Positions 9,893-20,340 of a DNA stretch of 64,000 bases are shown piece by piece (position 1 is the first letter of the stretch; every line of letters begins with the position of its first letter). The DNA lies in NCBI GenBank assembly GCA_008704415.1, contig VXIS01000128.1:1-64000 (forward strand), read 5' to 3'. The notes under the pieces are model-generated. The model was given only the letters and a program-made list of their open reading frames with translations. It did not search any database and was not told the origin of the DNA. The stretch is from Sphaerosporella brunnea. Taxonomy: Eukaryota > Ascomycota > Pezizomycetes > Pezizales > Pyronemataceae. Position numbers and translations under genes: made by a program.

Positions 9893-10316
9893 CTCGAGTG
9901 AAGTCTCGTAAAGAATAAAAAGTCCAAATCCGATATATCGTGAGAGTGGAGGGACGTGGGCTCAGTGTAGAAAGAGGGCGTGCTATGCGTGAAGCTTCCG
10001 TCGCCACAAGGTGAGGCTGAAAGAACCAATCAACGTTGCGCCTCTACTTTTTGGTTACGGCTTTTGGTTACGTGGAGGGGGGGCCCCTCCTTAAAATCAC
10101 GGATTTCGTCTTCTTGCCGGGGGGTCATCCAAGTCTAAATTTTGTCTAGGAACCCTGTTTTTTTCCTATGACATGGCTTTAGGCTTACGGGAATGCACCC
10201 AATCATCCAAAGAGTCGAACAATAACGAGTTCTTTTGGAAAACCCCTTTTTTTGGCGGAGGAGATAGCTGTTGAAAATGAGGCTCAAAACCCTCCGGTTT
10301 AAAGCGTCCCCAACTG

Positions 10317-10379
10317 TAGTGAGGAGATTTGTGGTGGTAGTCGGCGTCGTGGTCATGGTCACTGGTCAGCTGCAGGGAG
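10317..10379 (+). repeat. Right copy of the ~50-bp direct repeat
   Basis: Same orientation as 8508-8555. It carries about 15 extra bases (GGTCATGGTCACTGG) that the left copy lacks. Confidence 0.75.
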
Positions 10380-10382
10380 TTG

Positions 10383-10477
10383 AGATTCGGTGCTAAGGCA
10401 ATGTGGCAAAGTCTGTGGAGAAGTCACTCAGCCTCATGGCAAAGTCACTTGGCCACAGTGCCTTGGCACCGAATCTT
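10383..10477. repeat. Short hairpin element (possible mini-MITE)
   Basis: AGATTCGGTGCTAAGGCAAT at 10383 pairs with its inverted near-copy ending at 10477 (about 23 of 25 positions) around a 45-base centre. The RNA or single strand would fold into a long stem-loop. There is no coding capacity. Confidence 0.65.
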
Positions 10478-12136
10478 CTCTCTGTGGTATTGTAGTAGCT
10501 TGGTCGGTCGGTAGTGCGCTGCCGCGTTGTTTTGCTTCCGCGCGGCAGAGGAGGGCGGCATCGAAACTTTCAGGGACGCTAGGCGCTGCGATGGCGGATT
10601 ACTGCGGGGCGAATGACGTCCTGAGGGTTTTTTTTGCCGTCAATTTGCGAAAAAAGAAACCCGAAGTGTCGGGTTCACGGTCCTCCGCTTCAGTGCGGCC
10701 CGGGGGGTAGTTATCTCCACTGCCGTCGCTCTGAGTTTCCTGCTTCCAACAGATCATAGCTGGTTAAGAGTTGGCAGCTTTCCTACCGGTGTCACGACTG
10801 GGTGTTACTTACCTACCCATCGATTGGAAGGGGTTTTTTTTTTGGATAATCATTCCCCTGCTCGTCATGGCTAAACAACCTCCATCGCCCACAAGAACTC
10901 TACGCTCACCTCTCCACCAATCCACCCTCCCTGCCTTGAGAGCGCCATCCTCTTCTTCAGGCTCTCGGAGTTGGTTACCACCGACAGCGAGTGGCTGAAG
11001 CAGCGAAGTGCGGCCACCTGGAATCGCAGTGGGAGCAATGGTGTGTGTGTTGTCGAAAGACCTTGTGACTTGCTTTGTTTGTTTTAACCATATTGTATCC
11101 GGCACGACATATGGATGATACAGGATCATCGCCGCCCCTAGGCTTAGGTCCTACTGTGGGGGGGGGGGGGGTCTGCTCCGCCGAAGGAAATAAATCAAGG
11201 AAATCGCGTCCGATATATAGCGCACCAAGGGGATTCGTAGAGGGGGGACGGAATCGAGCACCTTTGACTTTTGCTGGGCCACAGCCAGTGAGTCTGCTGA
11301 GCGCCAAGTGCAGGCACCGGCTGCTCTTTCAGCCATCACCGTTTCTCGTATCGCTCCTGCTCCCGGGTAGTCCGTGGAAAAGCGCAGCCGTCTGCAGATA
11401 CAGTGAGCATCGATGTGTCGCTTGCCGCTTGCTCCACCCCAATTTTTGGGGCTCGCTGCTGCTGCTGCTGCTGCTGCTGCTCCTCGTTCCTTTCTTCCCG
11501 GCTCTGTCGTCCCGAACCTCGGAAGGCGTATCGGTGATTGGTCCATATCAGTGTTCCTGGTAGCCAGGGCTGCCAAAACGCAACGGCCCGGCTGTCTCAA
11601 ATCACGACGGGCTGGCTGCAGGGTTTCGACCGAGGTGAACCTGTCATGCAACCCATCAGTTCGACCTAGGTAGTTACGTCGTAAACTGAAGGAACTGAAG
11701 AGTGTTTCTGTGTAGCTGTTGCTCCATTCCCCCGTAGCGCACGATCCCTGCATCCGCTGGAAGCCCGCCAGCCCCAAACAGCCCCGCCCGTCTTATCGAT
11801 CAGCCCGACGGGCGGGCTGGCTGCTAGGAACACTGGTCCATATTACACACCAATCCTGGAAACAAAGCACCAGGCACCTCCAAAAGAACTACCATTGCCT
11901 CAATGGGTGGTAGCTCCACTGTTAGGATCGGTCGGACAGGACAGTATCCAATCTGCCTTGGCATTGCGGGAATAAGGCGTTGTTCCAAGTCGCTATTCCG
12001 CATTGTATGAATGTAGGGTTGTATATAAGGTACGAGTGAGGAGGGGTTGGTAGAACGTAGATAGACCCCGAGGCTCGACCCTCGCTTGCTCCTAATCAAC
12101 TAACCTTCACTTCACCTTCCCGAACACCTCTCCACA
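10478..12136. other. Non-coding stretch
   Basis: No supported gene. Contains a run of G at about 11158-11171 and a (GCT)9 repeat at 11455-11481. The open frames over the GCT repeat are low-complexity on both strands. Near 12010 there is a TATATAAG box about 120 bp before the ORF at 12137. Confidence 0.5.
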
Positions 12137-12301
12137 ATGAAGTTGATCACCGCTTTGCCGTACCCATTTGAAGCTTTTCACCCTTGTTTGTGGAACGCCA
12201 GATTGATACGTCGATGTAGGAAATTAAGAAACCACCCTAATATTGCCAGCGACTCCGGATCGTTAGCTAGGATATTTCACGGTGCGTTGAAAGTCAACTA
12301 A
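12137..12301 (+). pseudogene. Possible remnant of a secreted-protein gene
   Basis: An ATG in good fungal context (CTCTCCACAATGAAG) follows a TATATAAG box and a CT-rich leader. The first codons read MKLITAL, a typical signal-peptide start, but the frame then loses hydrophobic character and stops after 54 residues. It may be a truncated gene, a first exon whose partner is lost, or chance. Confidence 0.25.
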
Positions 12302-13970
12302 CCTGTGGAGAAACACAAAGTCACACTCTCCGGCACGATCAAAGGGGTGGCAAGCCCGAAATAGCCGTTTACTGTGCGTTCCGAACCACCGTAGGTGTAC
12401 TGGTTGTACTCACTTTGCGCCAAAAAAAACCTTTGTGCAAACGCTCCTCCAACGAAGGCTACTTAGGCTCGCTTACTCGGTTGAATACAACACAGTAGCC
12501 CAGCTGCTTCAGGAAATATTCTTTTTTGAGTTTGCCGCAACGTCCACTTGTTGAGCGTGGAGAGTGGTACTGCTTTTGGGTACTCGGCAAACATCATTGA
12601 TAGCCATGGTGCAGTCCCGAGGACTCGGCTGGAAGTGTCTCCAACCAAAACCTGAGCACTCTTGCCTTGTATCTGCTTGTATCACGCAATCGCTTTCTTG
12701 GCCCGACGTAGAGCACCGTTAAATCATGGTGATGCTGGCCGACGGGACCCTTTCTTTGAGGTCCCGGCGATGCGTTGTAGCTGTCGATTTGACTTGAAGG
12801 TGCGGCATGCTCATTTGATTGGGGCTTTGGCGAGCCCGAAGGCAAGGACAGAATCTGGCTGGGCGAACAGGCAGGCATTTGGATGGTGGAGTGCAGCAGG
12901 ACGAATTGATGACGGTATCGCCCCGTCACAAGCCTGGTCGTCAAAAAAATAAATTTCGGGCCGTCAGCCAAGCGAGCGGGGAACCCTGGCCGCCGGGCGA
13001 GATTCTGAGATTCCCGGTGGTCATCCATGTTAGCGAGTAGATCCGGTAAATTTCCCGTTGCAGATTTACCGCGCCAGAAGAACTCCGGCAGAAGTCGCTC
13101 CGATCGCGGACTTGAAAATTCACCGGTGATGAGGGTTGAATTACGATTCACATGGGCGTCAGGGAAATGTGCGGTGTTTTGCGATTTCTTCTGGCTTATC
13201 GATAGAGTAGAGCGTCGTTTTGGACATGCCGGGACGACTTCGCAGGGAGAAAAAAAGGATGGCCGTACTTACACACCTGCCTAGCTACTTACCTTCGGTA
13301 ATGACCGGTGGACCGACTTGTTCCCTGGTGCTTTTCGAGTGACTTCTCGTGTTTTGCGAGTGTTGTGCGATTCATCAGCCATCGCAGCGTTTTTAACAAC
13401 CTGTCCCTCTGCGACGAGTGGTCTTGCGGCTTTGCCGTCGCATCGTCACACCTCCCGGCTAGTTTTTACGCTGGTGTCGCCTCTGTTTTGAGGGTTGCGA
13501 GCGGCGAGACAGCAGTCGGACTGATGATGGAATGGTTAGTCTAGCGGCAATCTCAAACGATGGTTACTTAGTACACAATGGTTAGCAGCAAAAAAAAAAA
13601 AGGGTTTTTTTGCTCAATCATCATGGAATATGTACCCTGATATGGACTAGAGGTTGATTATTACAAGTTAAGCTCATAACTAACAATAATATAAGCTATG
13701 AAAGCAATACCGAGTTAACATTTCAACCTGCAGTGGAAAACAAAGTTCCCGCCGAGACCGAGTGATATTTCAAGAATAGTGTGCTTTTCGACGTCCGGCC
13801 GACTACCGTGGGCCTGCTACAACTCATCTTCGACTTCAAGATCCATTAGCTGCTCCCCGATGTCTAGTAACTCCTTTTCTTCTCTTGTCGTGGATGAGAT
13901 TCCTAGTGGAAAGCGGCCGCTCTGAAGGAAAGCGTGTGCAGGAGGTTTAGTATAAGCTCAGCGTCGAATA
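12302..13970. other. Non-coding stretch
   Basis: No supported gene. An open frame on the minus strand at 12594-13151 has no recognisable domain. A poly-A/poly-T hairpin lies near 13585-13610. AGTATAAGCTCAGC at 13949-13962 recurs at about 14289-14302, outside the MITE that follows. Confidence 0.45.
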
Positions 13971-14263
13971 CTCGACGGATTCTAAAGTATCCGGACACCT
14001 AAAAATCCCTGTCCTAAGCCGGGTAACCTAACCCGCACCCCTGTTCGTTCTTTTTTTTGATTCTCTAGAAACAATTTTCCTGTAATTTCACACTCTACTC
14101 TTACGCTTCTTAGTTTTTTTTTGAGCGTATGCTCGTCTTTTTTGGGCCACAATTGAGCAAGATATGATTTTTTTCGTGATGTTGAGTCTTCACCAAAGCG
14201 CCAGAGGGATACCTGGCATGGGACAGGGATTTGAGGTGTCCGGATACTTTAGAATCCGTCGAG
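13971..14263. mobile_element. 293-bp TA-flanked MITE
   Basis: Both ends carry a ~44-bp inverted repeat beginning CTCGACGGATTCTAAAGTAT (13971-14014 and 14221-14263), flanked by TA at 13969-13970 and 14264-14265. No coding capacity. The TA duplication and long terminal repeats fit a non-autonomous Tc1/mariner- or pogo-type element. Confidence 0.85.
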
Positions 14264-15571
14264 TACAGGATGATTTAAATAAACAAAAAGTATAAGCTCA
14301 GCAAGGTCTGCACTGAAGACCCGGAATACATATATTCATCGTTGCTCACTATGAAGGACGCGGAGGCGTCACCACTCTCAGGCTATTTCGGTCCTCTCCA
14401 GGCCTCAAACAAGCTTTTATACCTCTCTCAAGCGTGGTCATCAATAGTGAAGCTTTACCACAACCGAACCGACCCTAATATGGGCTATGACGTTTGTAAT
14501 ATATGATTTCAAGGCTTTGAAAAAAAATAAAAAAATAACTAATCATTATATTACCATTTTCCAACCCCCTGTCTGCCAAGGTACCTAGATCTTGCCCCGC
14601 CGTTACTATATACAGGTCGGCCGTGTGTTTTCCTAGCTATGTAGCTAGCTGCTATGTACTAGTACTGTGCGTAGATAAACCAGCGCCTCACGCGGGCGGC
14701 GTGAGGAGGTAGATATACCTGCTAGTTTGCTATACTGTACTATAAGTGATGAGATGGACGTCTTTTTATCCGCTGTATGCGATAATACGGCCGCGGGGTG
14801 GTGATGAGACACTATATAGCACTCGTTTCTTTGTGGAGTGAGATGGGGCTGATGTCGGAATCACAGGAGGAATATGGGATCACCGGACCAGACAGGGTGA
14901 TCTGCCGGCGGGGTAGATGTGCTGATCGTGATCATTATGACCATTGGAAGAAGCAACGACATGTGGGTTTTGCTTTTTTTTTGTATGCAGCACATCGGAG
15001 ATCTTGTGCACCACCACTGTCGAGTAGAGTACTCTACGATATAGTGGAGGTTTTTTCGATGTAAGTACTGTAGGTATTGTACGCGTACGAGAATGGTTGC
15101 TGTGGCTGGCCGTGGGTTATTTTCTGTAACGTACTTACCCCAGGAGCCGGGAACTGTGGGGTACGTATCGACAGACACGGGAGTGTGCTTTGGAGACGGG
15201 TTCTCGCGAGGGCGGTTGCAACGTGGGGTGGGTTTTCGTTTTCGTTTTTGTTTTTTTCGTTTCCTCACAAAACTCCCAGAATCGGAAAAATAGGCCTTGA
15301 TCGAGGTTAGGGTTGCATGAGGACTCTATGCGCATGATGTCGTGTCACTCAATCACTCGGAAGTCAGGAACCGCCGCTGGTTGGCCCGTGTGACGAGTTG
15401 GCGGCAGCAACGTGGTGGGCGTGGGATGGTGGTGTCGGCAGTGGATCGTCTTCTTACTTAGGTGCTCCTGCCCCGTCTGACGAGGTAGCACTGTCTGTGA
15501 TTCTCACGATCTCCTCCGCCCGTTTCGTTTCCGTGTCTGTTTCAGCTTCCCCCGTTCCAACCTAGATCGAG
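14264..15571. other. Non-coding stretch
   Basis: No supported gene in about 1.3 kb. The last 100 bases before 15572 are probably the leader of the next gene. Confidence 0.45.
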
Positions 15572-16840
15572 ATGGACATGGAGAAACCACGATTCGTGTT
15601 TGCGTTTGGCCCCACGCAGGATTGCTATTTTGTTGGCTGTGGCGAGGATATGGAGTGGTGAGTTGAGCACCCCACAGTTTCGTCGAGTCGCAGCCAGTAA
15701 GCTGATTGCTGATGCTGTGAGGATCACAGGAACAAACTGCCTGCCGAACTGGAATCGATCCTGGTCAACCGTGCCGCCTCCGTGATCTCCATTTCCCTTG
15801 GCGAACACGCTTTCTACTGCCGCTATGTCTCGCGGAGAAATGGCGAACAATATACAGGTGCCCCTCTCCCCCCCTCTCTCCAAGAGTGGGTGGCTGATGA
15901 GAGTTTATAGTGTCCGGTGGCCTCCCTTCAAACCTCTCCTTCCTCCTCTCCTGCTGGCATGCAAACCCTTACGAACTCCCACACATCGCGTTCGGCCCGT
16001 CCGGCTCCTTCTTCTTCCAATCTTCCGCCTTAGCGGCGTGGGAAAAACTTCCGGCGCGCCTCTCGACGCTGCTAACAGAGCTGCGCGAGGCATCGTCGGA
16101 GGCGGAAATCCCCGCGCGTGCACTGGCGCTGGGGTTCGATGGGAGCTTTGTTTTTCTTACGGGACAGGATGGGGAGTTTCCCTTTTGGGACGGGATTGAT
16201 GGCGAGCTGGCGCACAGGCTGAGTGGTGGCGACGAGGAGAATATTGTGGTTGAGGTATGTGTTTTGTTCCCTTAGTGTTTTAGCGGGGCATTGCGCTGAC
16301 TGTAATGCTTCGTAGAGTGCCGCGTTGTCGTTGGCGAGTAAAGACGATTACCTTGTCGTCTTTTCGGACGGCTCCATCTTCTACTCCGTTCCTGACGCAA
16401 TGCTGCCGGTTGTCCAGCGCTTCGTCCAGAAGTATCATCTGGCGCTGGCGGAATACGATCAGACCGTCGGGTTTGAGGAGTACCCATTCCGCCCCATCAG
16501 CCCTCGAGAGGAAATGTTGGCCGCCCGAGAAGCTGGAGGGAAAAATCACAGAGGCTTCAGCCTCGAACTGCCAGATGGGATTCTGGGCTGGGATGAGAAG
16601 CTGATAACCCGCTTCATTGAGAATGCGATGGGCCCACAAAGTGATGGAACTTCAACGCCCCCTTCATCGCCGCTGGCGGACATGGCGTTGGGAAGAGCTT
16701 CGCCGTATCCCCGGCCGGCTAGTAAGCGCGGTATTGGTGGCGGTGGTGTCGCCAGGAAGTTGGGCAGCTGGATGGGAACGGACTATGCGGCTTCTTGGGT
16801 CGAGAAGCAGTTGGCACAGGGAAACGTTATTGAGCTTTGA
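15572..16840 (+). CDS. Uncharacterised four-exon fungal protein with repeated LG-x-x-G-x-[YF] motifs
   Basis: Exons 15572-15657, 15730-15857, 15911-16254 and 16316-16840 join in phase to give 360 aa. Introns are 72, 53 and 61 bp, with GTGAGT, GTGCCC and GTATGT donors and GCTGA(T/C) branch points. No single open frame shows this gene. The product has three or four imperfect modules. Each pairs a Trp/Leu-Pro helix (WNKLPAELES, GLPSNLSFLL, WEKLPARLSTLL) with a strand of the type (V/L)(S/A)(L/F)G-x-x-G-x-(F/Y)(F/Y), for example FGPTQDCYFVG, SLGEHAFYCRY, FGPSGSFFFQ and GFDGSFVFL. The modularity suggests a repeat fold such as a small beta-propeller. I do not recognise a named family. The C-terminal 100 residues are Gly/Ser/Pro-rich. 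Function unknown. Confidence 0.8.
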
Positions 16841-17040
16841 GCTGGGTGTGTTTTTTTTTTCTTTTTATTTTGGCATGGATTAGGCGTTCTTTGTGTTGTT
16901 GGGGCGGGGGAGGCTTTTTTGCATTGTTGATAGATTGCTGCCTCAAAAGAAAGAAAGCCAAAAAAATAACGGCCTTTTGCTTTCATTTCAGTCCCCGAAG
17001 CTTCCACCTTCCACCTTTTCAAGATGAGCCCCTCCCTGCC

Positions 17041-17049
17041 ATATAAAAG
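17041..17049 (+). promoter_or_regulatory. TATA box
   Basis: ATATAAAAG lies 40 bases before ATG 17089, followed by a C-rich leader. Confidence 0.6.
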
Positions 17050-17088
17050 CCCCCTCCCCCTGAGCCCTACGCACGCAACCCGACAACA

Positions 17089-17367
17089 ATGTCCAGACGC
17101 GCCAACCTCCCCGGCTATTTCGCGCAGCGCACACAGCTGGTGCACGCGCTGTCGCGGCTCGTGGACGCTCTTAGCGAGGAGTCGCAGGTGCGCCGCTGCG
17201 TCGAGAGGGATTGGCACCTGCGGCGTGTGCTCGCTGATGTGCACGCGCTTGTGGCGGATGTTGCGGCGGTGCAGGCCGAGATTGAGTGGGCAGTTATGGA
17301 GGCGGGTGAGGGAGAGGGGGATGGAGGGGAGGAAGGGGAGGGCGAGGAGTTTTTTGATGCTGTTTGA
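17089..17367 (+). CDS. Small hypothetical protein, helical with acidic tail (92 aa)
   Basis: The ATG is in a strong context (CAACAATGTC) behind a TATA box. The sequence has a Leu/Ala/Val heptad-like pattern through residues 15-68 (LVHALSRLVDALSEE, LRRVLADVHALVADVAAV), consistent with a helical hairpin or short coiled coil. It ends in a very acidic Gly/Glu tail. I do not recognise a family. It lies 249 bp after the 360-aa gene in the same orientation. Confidence 0.5.
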   Translation: MSRRANLPGYFAQRTQLVHALSRLVDALSEESQVRRCVERDWHLRRVLADVHALVADVAAVQAEIEWAVMEAGEGEGDGGEEGEGEEFFDAV

Positions 17368-18404
17368 GAGAGGGTTTGGGTCGGGGAGGGGGGTGGAGAA
17401 AGGATGGATTTCAAAGGTCTGTACATAAAGGGCAATACGGCCCGGGCGGCGTCTTTTGTTCTGTCGGAGGGTGATGTTGTGTGGAACATGTCATTTGTTA
17501 GCATTGCTAGTAGTGAATTAAATTTCGAAACTACTGCTTGTCTAGACACGAAAATGTTGGTTTGTGTACGACGCTGCGGTGATATTCGATGCATACGGCG
17601 GTGGGCATGGTCGTCTCGAAGCCTAGCCAGTGTTTGCGTTGCCAGCACAGTCGTGTCCGGACGACGTGGCTTCCGGCAACAGGTAATTCTGCATGCTTCA
17701 CGAGAGCACTCGTTCGCTCAAAGCCTTTGAAGCAGGCCTGATTAAAAGGCTGACCCGCCTGGCTTCTTTACGCAGTGAATTAATTACACTTGAAAAGCCT
17801 TTAGCTGCTAGATCCAGAACCCTGGGGTCCTTTATTCCGCGCCCTTCGAATTCTTGGGTTATAGCACGAGTGACTGTACATGATGGATGATAGGCCCAGT
17901 TGCTAGAGTTTGCAAATAGAAACCAATCAAGATAGGTACTGTGGAACTCATCGAATCGTGGCTGCCTATGATTTCGATCTTTACACGGCAATCCAAAAGA
18001 CGCACTAATCTGACGTAAATGAGATGGTTACTTCGGTCTCAACAAAAAAAGAAAGCTATCAAACGGAAGCCCGTTTCCGCACCCCTCTTCTCATGCCTTG
18101 ATAGATCCCTCAATGAATCTCGAATCTCACAATCCCTCATGGTCGAACATGTATGGCTGGAACAATAAATCAGGTGACAACCCAAGGAAACAGAAAGATA
18201 AAATCTCCCGCAAACGTAATCTACTACACCCGCATGCTCCAAAGCTTCCTAATGACGCCTTACACCTGAGTTCCGATGCTCACGACACGCGCAATCTGTT
18301 CTGCACGGTAAGCTAAGTATCTGTACAAACCTCGAAACATCATGCATACCTTTTCGTTATCATTGCTCGACCGCCCCCCATTGCACTAGCATCTTTTCAA
18401 TCGC
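17368..18404. other. Non-coding stretch
   Basis: No supported gene in about 1 kb. A 97-codon open frame on the minus strand at 17698-17991 has no recognisable domain. The right end is the 3' region of the minus-strand NLR gene. Confidence 0.4.
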
Positions 18405-20340
18405 CTAGCTGGAGCTGTACTTCGCTGCCCGCAGAGCGTCGCCGTGTTCTCCACCTTGGGCGTTGACATCGGCTCCTTTCTCCAAGAGTAACTGCACCAC
18501 CGCCTTATTGCCCTCGAGGGCAGCTGCTTGAAGGGCGTTGCCGTATTTTCCACCTTGGGCGTTGACGTCGGCTCCTTTCTCTAATAGTAACGGCACCACC
18601 ACCTTATTGCCGTAATAGGCGGCTGTTTGAAGGGCGTTGCCGCATCCTCCATCTTGGGCGTTGACGTCGGCTCCTTTCTCTAAGAGTAACTGCACCACCG
18701 CCTCATCGACGCTGAAGGCGGCTGCTTGACGGGCGTTGCCGAAACATCCACCTTGAGCGTTGACGTCGGCTCCTTTCTCCAGGAGTAGTCGCACCATCGC
18801 CTCACCGCTTTTGAAGGCGGCTGCTTGAAGAGCGTTGCCGTAATGTCCACCTTGGGTGTTGACGTCGACTCCTTTCTCCAATAGTAACTGCACCACCGCC
18901 TCGTTGCCGCGATAGGCGGCTGCTTGAAGGGCGTTGCCGTAATATCCACCTTGGGTGTTGTCGTCGGCTCCTTTCTCCAATAGTAACTGCACCACGGCCT
19001 CGTTGCCGCGATAGGCAGCTGCTTGAAGGGCGTTGCCGTAATGTCCACCTTGGGTGTTGACGTCGGCTCCTTTCTCCAATAGTAACTGCACCACGGCCTC
19101 ATTGCCGCGATAGGCGGCTGCTTGAAGGGCGTTTCCGTATTTTCCACCTTGGGCGTTGACGTCGGCTCCTTCCTCCAAGAGTAGCTGCACCACCGCCTCA
19201 TTGCCGCGAGAGGTGGCGGCTGCTTGAAGTTCGTTGTCGTATTCTCCACCTTGGGTGTTGACGTGGGCTCCTTTCTCGAAGAGTAGCTGCACCACCGCCT
19301 TATTGCAGTAAACGGCAGCTGCTTGAAGGGCGTTGCCGTATTCTCCACCTTGGGCGTTGACGTCGGCTCCTTTCTCCAAGAGTAGCCGCACCATCGCCTC
19401 ACCGCCGTTGAAGGCGGCTGCTTGAAGGGCATTGCCGTATTCTCCACCTTGGGCGTTGACGTCGGCTCCTTTCTCCAAGAGTAGCCGCACCATCGCCTCA
19501 CCGCCGTTGAAGGCGGCTGCTTGAAGGGCGTTGCCGTAATATCCACCTTGGGTGTTGACGTCGGCTCCTTTCTCCAAGAGTAGCCGCACCACCGCCTCAC
19601 CGCCGTTGAAGGCGGCTGCTTGAAGGGCGTTGCCGTATTCTCCACCTTGGGCGTTGACGCCGGCTCCTTTCTCCAAGAGTAGCCGCACCATCGCCTCACC
19701 GCCGTTGAAGGCGGCTGCTTGAAGGGCATTGCCGTATTCTCCACCTTGGGCGTTGGCGTCGGCTCCTTTCTCCAAGAGTAGCTGCACCACCGCCTTATTG
19801 CAGTAAACGGCAGCTGCTTGAAGGGCGTTGCCATATTCTCCACCTTGGGCGTTGACGTCGGCTCCTTTCTCTAAGAGTAGCTGCACTACTGCCTTACCGC
19901 CGTTAAAGGCGGCTGCTTGAAGGGCGTTGCCGTAATATCCACCTTGGGTGTTAACGTCGGCTCCTTTCTCCAAGAGTAGCTGCACCACCGCCTCATTGCC
20001 GCGAGAGGTGGCTGCTTGAAGGGCGTTGCCGTAATGTCCACCTTGGGTGTTGACGTCGGCTCCTTTCTCCAAGAGTAGCTGCACCACCGCCTCATTGCCG
20101 CGAGAGGTGGCTGCTTGAAGGGCGTTGCCGTATTCTCCACCTTGGGCGTTGACGTGGGCACCATTCGCCAGCAGAAAACGTACTATTTCTACCCGTCCAG
20201 CCTGGCTTGCATAAACCAAGGGAGACGACCCGTTGTATTGTGCGTTCACTGCGTATCCCATTTCCAACAACCTTTGCACTGTGGCCACTGATCCACCACG
20301 AACGGCAAAGTGTAGAGCTTCACTATGCTGAGTCATTTCG
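18405..20340 (-). repeat. Array of ~19 near-identical 99-bp ankyrin repeats
   Basis: The units are 33 codons (one has 34) reading GNALQAAAFNGGEAVVRLLL then EKGADVNAQGGEY. Most of the unit is almost invariant. Differences cluster at codons 8-15 (FNGGEAM, VYCNKAV, YRGNEAV, TSRGNEA) and at the last two residues before the next GN. Because the unit length is divisible by three and the copies match, other frames also stay open here; those are shadows. Confidence 0.95.

Larger units (their letters stand above)
8558..10316. mobile_element. Decayed PIF/Harbinger-type DNA transposon with long terminal inverted repeats
   Basis: The ends are inverted repeats: CAGTTGGGGACGCCTTTAA at the left and its near-complement at 10297-10316, each flanked by TA. 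The arms stay similar further in: GCTCGTTATTGCTCGAC near 8781 pairs with sequence near 10230, and GGGTGCATTCCCGTAAGCCT near 9199 pairs with 10178-10202. The left arm is split by a MITE at 8806-9193. Inside lie fragments of two converging ORFs, a DDE_Tnp_4/HARBI1-like transposase on the minus strand and a Myb/SANT-like ORF on the plus strand. This is the two-gene arrangement known for PIF/Harbinger elements. Both are truncated or frameshifted, so the copy is not autonomous. Confidence 0.75.

Noticed and set aside
11151..11777. 208-codon minus-strand frame
   Set aside because: Crosses a GCT repeat (poly-Ala), has no domain and no promoter or splice support.
12594..13151. 185-codon minus-strand frame
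   Set aside because: No recognisable domain, no supporting start context, and similar openness on the other strand.
17698..17991. 97-codon minus-strand frame after the small ORF
   Set aside because: No family resemblance and no start or splice context; kept only as a note in the intergenic entry.
18680..20164. Long open frames of 387 and 92 codons in another minus-strand frame
   Set aside because: Shadow of the 99-bp ankyrin repeats; a stop-free repeat of length divisible by three keeps alternative frames open.
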